A stretch of DNA of 15,742 nt from JBDSYA01 sp039925865 (GTDB lineage: Bacteria; Bacteroidota; Ignavibacteria; Tepidaquicellales; Tepidaquicellaceae). Location of the stretch: the NCBI GenBank assembly GCA_039925865.1, contig JBDSYA010000058.1:1-15742 (forward strand). Direction: 5' to 3'. A model generated the notes under the pieces. The model saw only the letters and a program-made list of their open reading frames with translations. It searched no databases and had not been told where the DNA came from. Of this stretch, positions 8,070-14,752 are shown piece after piece. How positions within the stretch are numbered: position 1 is the first letter of the stretch; each line of letters opens with the position of its first letter. A program made the position numbers and the translations under genes.

Positions 8070-8531
8070 TTATGATTTAACTTCTAGCAATACCGGATTT
8101 TGTGCCGCATGCGGGTGTGTCTCCCCTTTATAAACTTTGAGCTTAGTAATAAGCCTGCTGCCTAATCTGGTCTTGGGAAGCATTCTTTTCACCGCTAAAG
8201 TAATTACTCTGTCAGGATGCTTTTCGATCAGTTCAATAAAAGTCCTTTTCTTCTGACCACCAGGATAACCCGAATATGTAAAATATTCTTTCTGAGCAGC
8301 TCGCTTGCCTGTAAGTCTGACTTTCTCAGCATTAATAACTACAACCCAGTCACCCAAATCTGCATTTGGTGTGTATTGAGGATTGTATTTACCCCTTATT
8401 CTCTTTGCTATCTCACTTGCTACACGTCCTAAAATTTTTCCGTTTGCATCAACTAAATGCCATTTGTGCGGATTATCATTTTTTGTAGCGAATTTCGTGA
8501 TCTTATTGGTTTTTTTTATTCCAGCTTTCAT
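8070..8531 (-). CDS. rplM: 50S ribosomal protein uL13
   Basis: 153 residues, slightly longer than E. coli L13 (142) because of an N-terminal extension of about 10 residues, common in Bacteroidota. It is an early-assembly 23S rRNA binding protein. Family blocks: WHLVDANGKILGRVASEIAK (24-43), YFTYSGYPGGQKKRTF, AVKRMLPKTRLGS, and LKVYKGETHPHAAQNPVLL near the C-terminus. It is the first gene of the leftward block and is preceded by a Bacteroidota-type promoter only about 13 bases upstream of the ATG, giving a very short leader without a Shine-Dalgarno site. Confidence 0.98.
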   Translation of the reverse strand: MKAGIKKTNKITKFATKNDNPHKWHLVDANGKILGRVASEIAKRIRGKYNPQYTPNADLGDWVVVINAEKVRLTGKRAAQKEYFTYSGYPGGQKKRTFIELIEKHPDRVITLAVKRMLPKTRLGSRLITKLKVYKGETHPHAAQNPVLLEVKS

Positions 8532-8550
8532 AATATTTTTTGGTAAGCAA

Positions 8551-8581
8551 CAAAGATAACGTTACTCACCTTAAAAATCAA
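8551..8581 (-). promoter_or_regulatory. Bacteroidota-type sigma-A promoter for the rplM operon
   Basis: On the minus strand TATCTTTG (8558 down to 8551) matches the -7 consensus TAnnTTTG exactly. A TTG (8581 down to 8579) lies 20 bases upstream, within the 17-23 range for the -33 element. Initiation would fall near 8544, about 13 bases before the rplM ATG. The match to a consensus from Bacteroides and Flavobacterium is direct; its use in this organism is inference. Confidence 0.6.
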
Positions 8582-8635
8582 TGTAATGTTCGGTATAAAA
8601 TCTCACTTCTTTAAAAATTTGGTGATGTAAGAATA

Positions 8636-8773
8636 AGTTAAGTTAGTCGAGGTAGTTGAGAAGTTGAGTTAATTAAGGGAGTTTGAATATATTGACAGTT
8701 ATTTCATTTTCCTAAAAAACTCCACCTGATTTACTAATCAACTTACACCCAACTATATTTGCTACACTAACTT
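8636..8773. repeat. Long imperfect inverted repeat
   Basis: The left arm (about 8636-8684) is built of AAGTTAGT, GTAGTTGA, AAGTTGAGTTAATTAA and GGGAGTTT. The right arm (about 8717-8773) contains their complements in reverse order: AAACTCC (8717-8723), TTACTAATCAACTT, CCAACTAT, and ACTAACTT (8766-8773). The loop is 32 bases. Pairing is interrupted by small gaps, so this may be a decayed palindromic intergenic element. It encodes no protein. Confidence 0.5.
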
Positions 8774-8826
8774 TTAGACTAAATTAAATTTGAAAATCCT
8801 CATAGAGACTCTTCAAAACTGTAAAT

Positions 8827-9006
8827 GGAATTGACAAATCCCACATAGGAATTACCGAAGAGAGACATGGATAAAAGTCCTATATATTTTCGCAAAGTGA
8901 ATAGGGACATTGTATAAAAGTCCTATATATTTTCGCAAAATAAATAGGAACATTGGATAAAGTCATCTCTAATTTGGGGAACTGATAAAGGGAATCGACA
9001 AATCCC
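8827..9006. repeat. 16-bp direct repeats bracketing the palindromic tandem repeat
   Basis: GGAATTGACAAATCCC at 8827-8842 recurs as GGAATCGACAAATCCC at 8991-9006, 15 of 16 identical. They sit on either side of the 43-bp tandem repeat, giving a module of about 180 bp. Too long to be an ordinary target-site duplication; more likely two copies of one dispersed repeat. Confidence 0.6.
8871..8962. repeat. 43-bp tandem repeat with internal hairpin
   Basis: Two full units (8871-8913 and 8914-8956) agree at 39 of 43 positions, and the start of a third (ATAAAGTC) follows at 8957 in register. Each unit is a hairpin. In unit 2, CCTAT (8922-8926) pairs with ATAGG (8944-8948), TATTTT (8928-8933) pairs with AAAATA (8937-8942), with an A-A mismatch between and a CGC loop. 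In unit 1 two of the differences become G-T pairs, so the fold is kept if read from the plus strand. No T-tract follows. Confidence 0.75.
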
Positions 9007-9020
9007 CTTTAGGGTTCAGT

Positions 9021-9083
9021 ATTAACTACCAAATATTAACTACAGAATATTAACTACTAACTACTAACTATTTTAACTAACTA
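9021..9083. repeat. 14-bp tandem repeat abutting a stop codon
   Basis: ATTAACTAC followed by five variable bases repeats three times with a 14-bp period (9021, 9035, 9049), then decays into ACTAACT repeats that run to the TAG stop of the next gene (complement of CTA at 9081-9083). Read on the minus strand it is a dense run of TAG and TAA triplets in all frames. Confidence 0.7.
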
Positions 9084-12000
9084 TTTGACAAGCACCATTC
9101 TCTTCACTGAAGTAAAAACTTCAGTAGTTAATTTATAAAAATATACTCCGCTAGGAAGACCTGTAGAATTAAATTCTTTAATATAACTTCCGGATTGAAG
9201 ATGTTCATCTATTAATTCATTAACTTCTCTTCCCGACAAATCATAAACATTCAATTTTACAATTGAGGAATTTGGTAAATCAAATCTAATTTTTGTAGTG
9301 GGATTAAAAGGATTAGGATAATTTTCATATAATTTATAATCCTTTGGAATTTCAAAACTGAATAGTATAAGATTTGTGAGGCCGGTTCTAAACAACCATG
9401 TTGATGACCACAATCCGGTTCCATTCGAGTTAGTTGCATTTACCCTCCAGAAATATAAAACGTTGGGTACCAATATATTTGCAGGAACTCTGAATTCCGA
9501 TGTATAGACAGTATCAATATTAAAAATCATATTATTAAAATTTAGATCTGTTGCAATATTAACTCTGTATTTTTCCGCTGTTAATAATGTACTCCAATCT
9601 AATAACGGAGTAGATGAAACACCCAGCGAGTTATTTGCCGGTGAAAAAAGAACTGGCGGAGGTGGTATTGGTATTGATAGTGTGACAAAATTCCAAACCG
9701 AAGACCATGGTCCTGTTCCAATAGTATTTGTTGCATTAACCCTCCAATAATACCTGGAATTGTAGGTTAAAAAAGGCGATGGAATAGTTACTTGAGAGGG
9801 TGAAATATTACTCTGGTCAAAAATGATACTAAAAAAAATAGAATCCGTTGCCACTTGGACTCTGTATGAAATTGCACCTGTTGTATTTTCCCAATTTAAT
9901 ATAGGATTAAGTATCACACCTTCTGCACCATTAAAAGGAGATGTTAAAATAGGTGTTATTGGTGTACTTAAAGTTGAAAAATTCCAAACACTGGAGTATT
10001 GGCTCTCTCCGTTTAAATTTGATGCATTAACTCTCCAGTAATATTTTGAATTATAAGCCAAAATTGTGGACGGCACGACATATTGCGAAGTTACGATATT
10101 TGAAATGTTTAAAATAAAAGTTGAAAAAGTAGAATCAGTTGATAGTTGGAGTTTATAACTGTTGGCTCCGAATACATCATTCCAGTCTAAAATCGGAGTA
10201 AGTGTTATATTGGTAGCATTATTTGGCGGAGAAGATAACACAGGCGCAGAAGGTAAGAATGAAATTGTTCTGAAATTCCATACAGAAGACCATTGTCCCG
10301 TAGCAAATTTATTTGTTCCGCTTACTCTCCAGTAGTAAACTGAATCATATGACAGGGTGGAGGGAAGAACGTTATACCGGCTTAATGTCAAGTTTTGATC
10401 ATTAATCAGAATGCTCGAAAAGTCAGCGTTTCTACTTATCTGAATATTATATGTTTCTGCATTTATTACATCACTCCAATCAAGGGTTGGAGTTAATGTA
10501 ATATTGACGGAACCGTTTGCTGGTGAAAGTAAAACAGGTGCAAGAGGAACACTTGAAACTGTTCTGAAATTAAAAGCTCCGGACCAGTTGCTATTTCCAT
10601 TTATGTTTGAAGCCATTACCCTCCAGTAATAAATTGAATCATAACTTAAAGTACCAGGTTGAATTTGATATTGAGTGATGGATATTCCGGATATGTCTAG
10701 AATAATTGTTGCAAAACCTGAATGTTTTGATAACTGTAGTCTGTATGAGCTAGCATTTGAGGAATTATTCCAGTCAAGTAATGGAGTGAGGCCCACATTT
10801 GTTACACCGTTTGCCGGAGAATACAAGATCGGAGTAGAAGGAAGAGAACTTAATTCAGTTGTGTATTTAATACCAACTAGTTCTGACCATCCAAAAAGAG
10901 AACCTCCAGTTACAGAATTTCCAGCCACAGAATCTGACTGACAAACCAATTGAACTTGTAATTGATTGGTATTAACATCATTACCGGGTGAAATACTAAC
11001 ATACCTCCAGTCTCTTAATGGTGTAACAGGAGTAATTTTCTCTGGCACCGTCCATGAAGCTCCGTTATCAAAAGAAGTAGTTAGATAAGCAGAATAATAT
11101 GAACTCGAATCAGTAATGTTAGAATAGATACCGGAAGTTGCCGAAAAAGCTAAAATAATGGCGTCGCCCGCATTAGATTTACCTATGACTGGTCTGACCA
11201 ACGGTAAAAAACCATCTGCAATATTTCCTCTGTTTGGGAAAAAAGGGACTAAACTTGAGTCCGCGACAACCAGAGGTACTCCTCCATTTATTCCTGGGGA
11301 CCATACTCTAATTGAAGATGGTAGTTCAGGAAAAAAACCAGATTCTTCAAGCGGTGAAGTGTTAAAAGTTACATATGGTTCGTTGTTATTACCATAAACT
11401 ATACCTATACCCTTCAGACAACCCAAACCATCGAGTGACAAATTCCAGTCCCATATTTTGATCGGATTTATGTTCCAGGTTAATCCGTTATCAGTGGAAA
11501 ACCTGTAAAAAACATCATACTGAGTATCGAGAGTTCCGATATATGCATGTCCAATCTTACCATTTGGAGCTTTTGCAAAAGAATAATTTCCGGCTATATC
11601 ACCATTATAAGAAACCCATCCACTGAAAGTCGGTGGCGGCGAAATATTTAATGTATTTGTGAAAGCCGGACCACTTCCATTAATTGAAGAAGCGAAAACT
11701 ATTCTATTATTTCCAATGCCCAAAACTTTTGGCCAAACTTGATCTCCCCCCGGATTTAATTCCGTGAAATTATTTGAGCCCGGAAAAGAATTGTAATAAA
11801 TCCTTGTCTGTTGAGGACCTCCATTTTGAGCATGAAGAGCTATAACAGCTCTTCCATCGTCAAATCCACTGATAGAAGGGAATCCGCTTCGTCCTATGCT
11901 TGGAATATTTGCCACCCTAACCCATGAGGTTCCGAAATTACTACTAAAAATATAAGCACAAGTTCTATCTAAATAATTGACCTCATTGGAAGTCATGTAT

Positions 12001-12302
12001 ATGACGTGAATATTTCCCGGATTAAACGGGTCCTGCCAGATTTCCTGCGGACATGAATTTGATTGTAAATCATAAAGGGAAAATACCCCGGTAGGTGAAT
12101 AAGAAATAGTTGCCCTAGGTGTAATTTTATCCGGAAAATTATTAGTGAAGTTTTTTGTATTAAAATCCTGATTCGATTTGTTAGGGACTATAACTTCAGA
12201 ACCACTTATTGGATTTGATATTTTGACAGGAGTTTTTTGGGGAAAAGATTCATTAAAGTATAACACAAAAAAAAGGAACATTACAAATTTAATGTTTTTC
12301 AT
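9081..12302 (-). CDS. Secreted Asp-box/fibronectin-III protein with T9SS sorting domain
   Basis: 1073 residues. A signal peptide covers about residues 1-22 (MKNIKFVMFLFFVLYF... ending SFPQ). Residues about 65-480 form a sialidase-like beta-propeller region with three Asp-box (BNR) motifs: SSNFGTSW (120-127), STDNGLTW (269-276) and SFDNGASW (410-417). Residues 487-972 are five tandem fibronectin-III-like repeats of about 97 residues, each with 'P.L.SP.N...' at the start, 'L.P.LDW' and 'YYWRV.A.N..G...WS..W.F.T' at the end. Residues 992-1073 are a T9SS type A sorting domain: NYPNPFNPTTKIRF, VYDLSGREV, LPSGVYFYKL and KRMVLVK. It is therefore exported by Sec, moved across the outer membrane by T9SS, and anchored or released. 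Sialidase activity is not claimed: no arginine triad or RIP motif was identified, so a binding or structural role is as likely. It stands alone, with large gaps on both sides. Confidence 0.93.
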   Translation of the reverse strand: MKNIKFVMFLFFVLYFNESFPQKTPVKISNPISGSEVIVPNKSNQDFNTKNFTNNFPDKITPRATISYSPTGVFSLYDLQSNSCPQEIWQDPFNPGNIHVIYMTSNEVNYLDRTCAYIFSSNFGTSWVRVANIPSIGRSGFPSISGFDDGRAVIALHAQNGGPQQTRIYYNSFPGSNNFTELNPGGDQVWPKVLGIGNNRIVFASSINGSGPAFTNTLNISPPPTFSGWVSYNGDIAGNYSFAKAPNGKIGHAYIGTLDTQYDVFYRFSTDNGLTWNINPIKIWDWNLSLDGLGCLKGIGIVYGNNNEPYVTFNTSPLEESGFFPELPSSIRVWSPGINGGVPLVVADSSLVPFFPNRGNIADGFLPLVRPVIGKSNAGDAIILAFSATSGIYSNITDSSSYYSAYLTTSFDNGASWTVPEKITPVTPLRDWRYVSISPGNDVNTNQLQVQLVCQSDSVAGNSVTGGSLFGWSELVGIKYTTELSSLPSTPILYSPANGVTNVGLTPLLDWNNSSNASSYRLQLSKHSGFATIILDISGISITQYQIQPGTLSYDSIYYWRVMASNINGNSNWSGAFNFRTVSSVPLAPVLLSPANGSVNITLTPTLDWSDVINAETYNIQISRNADFSSILINDQNLTLSRYNVLPSTLSYDSVYYWRVSGTNKFATGQWSSVWNFRTISFLPSAPVLSSPPNNATNITLTPILDWNDVFGANSYKLQLSTDSTFSTFILNISNIVTSQYVVPSTILAYNSKYYWRVNASNLNGESQYSSVWNFSTLSTPITPILTSPFNGAEGVILNPILNWENTTGAISYRVQVATDSIFFSIIFDQSNISPSQVTIPSPFLTYNSRYYWRVNATNTIGTGPWSSVWNFVTLSIPIPPPPVLFSPANNSLGVSSTPLLDWSTLLTAEKYRVNIATDLNFNNMIFNIDTVYTSEFRVPANILVPNVLYFWRVNATNSNGTGLWSSTWLFRTGLTNLILFSFEIPKDYKLYENYPNPFNPTTKIRFDLPNSSIVKLNVYDLSGREVNELIDEHLQSGSYIKEFNSTGLPSGVYFYKLTTEVFTSVKRMVLVK

Positions 12303-12903
12303 ATTCTTTCATTCCTTTGTTTTTTTAAAAGGTACGTTAATAATCAATAAATTTATTTTTTATTTATAAAGGTAAATTATATTTGTAAAATATTTCTCCA
12401 TATTTCAAATACTATTGTGGAGTCGATACGAGTATAAATTATTATGTCTTTCCTAACGTAACAAATACAATGCTTCTAAACAATTTATTAATTAAACTGA
12501 ACTTGATGGAATTTGTATCGATTTTATTATAGCATTATCATTTCGCTTTGTTTCCGTAAATCTCTATTCAGTTAATTCCCGTGATTCATTCTATAAAATA
12601 AATTCCGGAAGAGGAATATGATTATCCCACTTACATAAGAGTTTTGAGAGTTTGTTTGAGACATATATTTTCTTTAACATTTGCATAATTCTTTTTGACT
12701 TCTTAAAATGTAATGATTTCAAATGCACTAGGCAATTTAATTATCAGAATAGATCATCATTAAAGTTAACAAGAATCTGTATCAATTTTAAAATTTTTCA
12801 ACAACGCGCTGAGGCACAATGCAAAAATTTGATTTTGGTGATTGCTCTGCGCCTCTAATCTCTGCTCTAAACTCTTGTAAAATAGTTCAGAACTAATTCA
12901 TAA
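12303..12903. other. Non-coding AT-rich gap, contents unclear
   Basis: 601 bp between the PhoX-like gene and the start of the large secreted-protein gene. No ORF with recognisable protein sequence was found; the longest (12652-12858, plus) has a composition unlike a real protein. A GC-richer patch at about 12800-12855 (AACGCGCTGAGGCACAATGC) stands out from its surroundings and could be a remnant of something transferred. Short inverted repeats occur at 12396-12422 (CTCCA/TGGAG) and 12884-12894 (AGTTCAGAACT, 32 bases or less beyond the PhoX stop), but neither has a T-tract. A TATATTTG box on the plus strand at 12378-12385 has no matching -33 element and no gene to serve. The promoter of the large gene presumably lies at the left end but was not recognised. 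Confidence 0.5.
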
Positions 12904-14583
12904 TCAGGTTTTTTTAAATCCCGTGACCGCAACAACTGCGGGTCTCGGAAGTTCAATTCCAAAATCAGGCCATTGGCTTGTAGGATTTTCTAATGTAATG
13001 GAGTTTTCTCCGGGATGCTGAATTGAAAGAAACATTGTCTTACCGTCAGGCGTAAAATTTCCACCGCACATTTCTGAATCTACAGGACCCGATGCAAACT
13101 GAAAAGCTTTTCCTTTATCTTCACCCGATGTGGGTATCATGAAAAGGGAATTGTTCTTAAAACTTTTTTGCATTTTCTTGTTAAGCATACTGGATGAGAT
13201 GTCACTCAATACCCAAAGATTTCCGGAATTGTCAAATGTAAGATTATCAGGACAGGAAAATCCTGAAGCAACTCCTCCTGTAACAAAAACCTCCCATTCA
13301 AACTCAGTTGAACAGGGATCATTGTTATTCTCAATGATCCTCACTATGCTGCCATAAAAATCCTTTTTTTTAAAATTATTAGTAAATGCAATATAAACTG
13401 AATTATCCGTAAAATTTATTTCAATATCTTCAGGACGGTTACATTCTGTTGCTCCGCATAGCTTTGCCGCAGCATCACAGTTAATCAATACTTCTACCTG
13501 GGATTTGAAATTATTTTTTAATTCATCTCTTTTATCAAAATCGATAAGCTGCCATTTGTTATTTTTAAAATCAGCAGCATAAAGATCTCCTTCATCGAGA
13601 ATATCCTTATTAATAATCATGTCTTTTTCGTCATAAAAATTTTTTGTAACAAATTTATATACACATTGATCGACCTTGTCATCTCCCATGTATGCAACGA
13701 CTTTTTTATCAGGTGAAATATTAATTGCAACATTCTCATGACGGAATCTTCCTAACGAAGTTCTTTTCTTCGGGACAGAATTTTTATCAAAGGGATCAAC
13801 TTCAACAACCCATCCGTAATGCTTAAGATTAAAATCTTTTTCAACATCGTTCCAACGGTATTCCCAGATATTATCAGAAGCGTAATAATCCTGAAAATTT
13901 TCTTCACCGCTAAGCATCGTGCCCCACGGTGTCAAGCCTCCGCTGCAGTTTGCAAGAGTTCCTTTAGCAAATTCATCGTTCTTAATTTCTTCACTGCCTG
14001 AAGCTTTACCGCATATCCTGAATAAAGTATCCGCATCCAGCCTCCGGTTATAATTTCCATCTTCTATGAAATTCCATTTTCCGTTTTCCATCTTGACACG
14101 AAAGATCGATATACCCACACTCTTTTTTTCGCGCTCTACTTCCTGCGGGGTTTTTAATTTGTTATTTTTAAAATCATTGTCAGAATAACCATTTATAAAA
14201 AGCGGTGAAGGAAATTCGTGATTGACAACAAGAAGTCCGTCTTCTGAATTTGTACCGCCTTTTTGATAATCAATAGGTAGGTAAGCAACATAATCATTGT
14301 TATATCCAAAGTTTTCCGATGCAGTGATCTTGTCGCCCCATTTCCGGATAATTGTAAAATCAAATCCTTCCGGTAAAACCAGCTTATCTTCGGATGAGGG
14401 CATTATAGGTTTAAAAAAAACTTCATTGCTGCTATTTGCTGATCGTTTAAAAATCGATTGATCAAAAAATTCTTGTGGAATGATCGAACCCAAGGCCATA
14501 AATGCAGCAGCCTTACCTGTACTCTTCAGCAGCTCACGGCGGCTTATTTTATAGTCTATTAATCTCTCTAAGGTGTTTTTCAT
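12904..14583 (-). CDS. phoX: Tat-exported PhoX-type alkaline phosphatase (DUF839)
   Basis: 559 residues of the PhoX family, whose studied members are Fe/Ca-dependent phosphatases releasing phosphate from many organic phosphates outside the cytoplasm. The N-terminus has a twin-arginine signal, SRRELLKSTGKAAAFMALGS (Arg15-Arg16), implying export of the folded, metal-loaded protein. The family block NCSGGLTPWGTMLSGEE (212-228) contains Cys213, matching the iron-ligand cysteine of PhoX, and Glu227/Glu228. Further blocks: VVNHEFPSP (119-127), GRFRHENVAI (278-287), RPEDIE (383-388), SCPDNLTFD (443-451) and GGNFTPDGKTMFLSIQHPGE (507-526), the usual PhoX order. It is divergent from the secreted endonuclease across 169 bp. 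The name phoX is by family; some DUF839 proteins have no proven phosphatase activity. Confidence 0.9.
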   Translation of the reverse strand: MKNTLERLIDYKISRRELLKSTGKAAAFMALGSIIPQEFFDQSIFKRSANSSNEVFFKPIMPSSEDKLVLPEGFDFTIIRKWGDKITASENFGYNNDYVAYLPIDYQKGGTNSEDGLLVVNHEFPSPLFINGYSDNDFKNNKLKTPQEVEREKKSVGISIFRVKMENGKWNFIEDGNYNRRLDADTLFRICGKASGSEEIKNDEFAKGTLANCSGGLTPWGTMLSGEENFQDYYASDNIWEYRWNDVEKDFNLKHYGWVVEVDPFDKNSVPKKRTSLGRFRHENVAINISPDKKVVAYMGDDKVDQCVYKFVTKNFYDEKDMIINKDILDEGDLYAADFKNNKWQLIDFDKRDELKNNFKSQVEVLINCDAAAKLCGATECNRPEDIEINFTDNSVYIAFTNNFKKKDFYGSIVRIIENNNDPCSTEFEWEVFVTGGVASGFSCPDNLTFDNSGNLWVLSDISSSMLNKKMQKSFKNNSLFMIPTSGEDKGKAFQFASGPVDSEMCGGNFTPDGKTMFLSIQHPGENSITLENPTSQWPDFGIELPRPAVVAVTGFKKT

Positions 14584-14752
14584 ATTATTTCAAAATAAGA
14601 AATTCAAATTTAATATCCTCCACTTCCAGGTAAATGAATTATTAAATTTAATTTTAAAAATCTCCTGTCATTACCTGAAATTTTATAAAAAAATTGATTT
14701 CACCTTTTTAATTCATCAGGAAAGATTTAAGTTTAAAAAATCAAAAATTATT
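14584..14752. promoter_or_regulatory. Shared divergent promoter region of phosphatase and nuclease genes
   Basis: 169 AT-rich bp between two divergent starts, so it must hold both promoters unless transcription comes from farther away. CTGTCAT at 14665-14671 is a perfect PHO-box half site as defined in E. coli, followed by CTGAAAT (14675-14681, 5 of 7 matches) with a 10-bp rather than 11-bp period. On the minus strand TAAATTTG (14612 down to 14605) fits the TAnnTTTG box, but no TTG lies at the right distance. Regulation by phosphate is a suggestion only. Confidence 0.35.

Larger units (their letters stand above)
8532..9080. other. Repeat-rich intergenic region
   Basis: 549 bp without a plausible gene, between the stop of the large secreted-protein gene (both flanking genes are on the minus strand) and the rplM promoter. 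From left to right it holds the rplM promoter, a long imperfect inverted repeat (8636-8773), a 16-bp direct repeat pair (8827-8842 and 8991-9006) bracketing a 43-bp palindromic tandem repeat (8871-8962), a small palindrome CCCTTTAGGG (9005-9014), and a 14-bp tandem repeat (9021-9062) with shorter ACTA-type repeats running to the stop codon at 9083. None codes for protein. No intrinsic terminator with a T-tract was recognised. Confidence 0.75.

Noticed and set aside
8871..8962. CRISPR array, because of the repeated palindromic unit.
   Set aside because: The repeats are directly adjacent with no unique spacers, only about two copies exist, and no cas genes are in the window.
9823..11397. Several plus-strand ORFs of 70-90 codons within the large secreted-protein gene.
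   Set aside because: They are opposite-strand shadows of a continuous, well-supported 1073-residue frame with repeats and a sorting domain.
12637..12876. Possible terminal inverted repeats (AAGAGTTTTGAG at 12637-12648 against CTCTAAACTCTT at 12865-12876) around a 68-codon ORF, suggesting a small mobile element.
   Set aside because: 11 of 12 matching bases in AT-rich DNA over this distance is near chance; no target duplication and no transposase-like protein in any frame.
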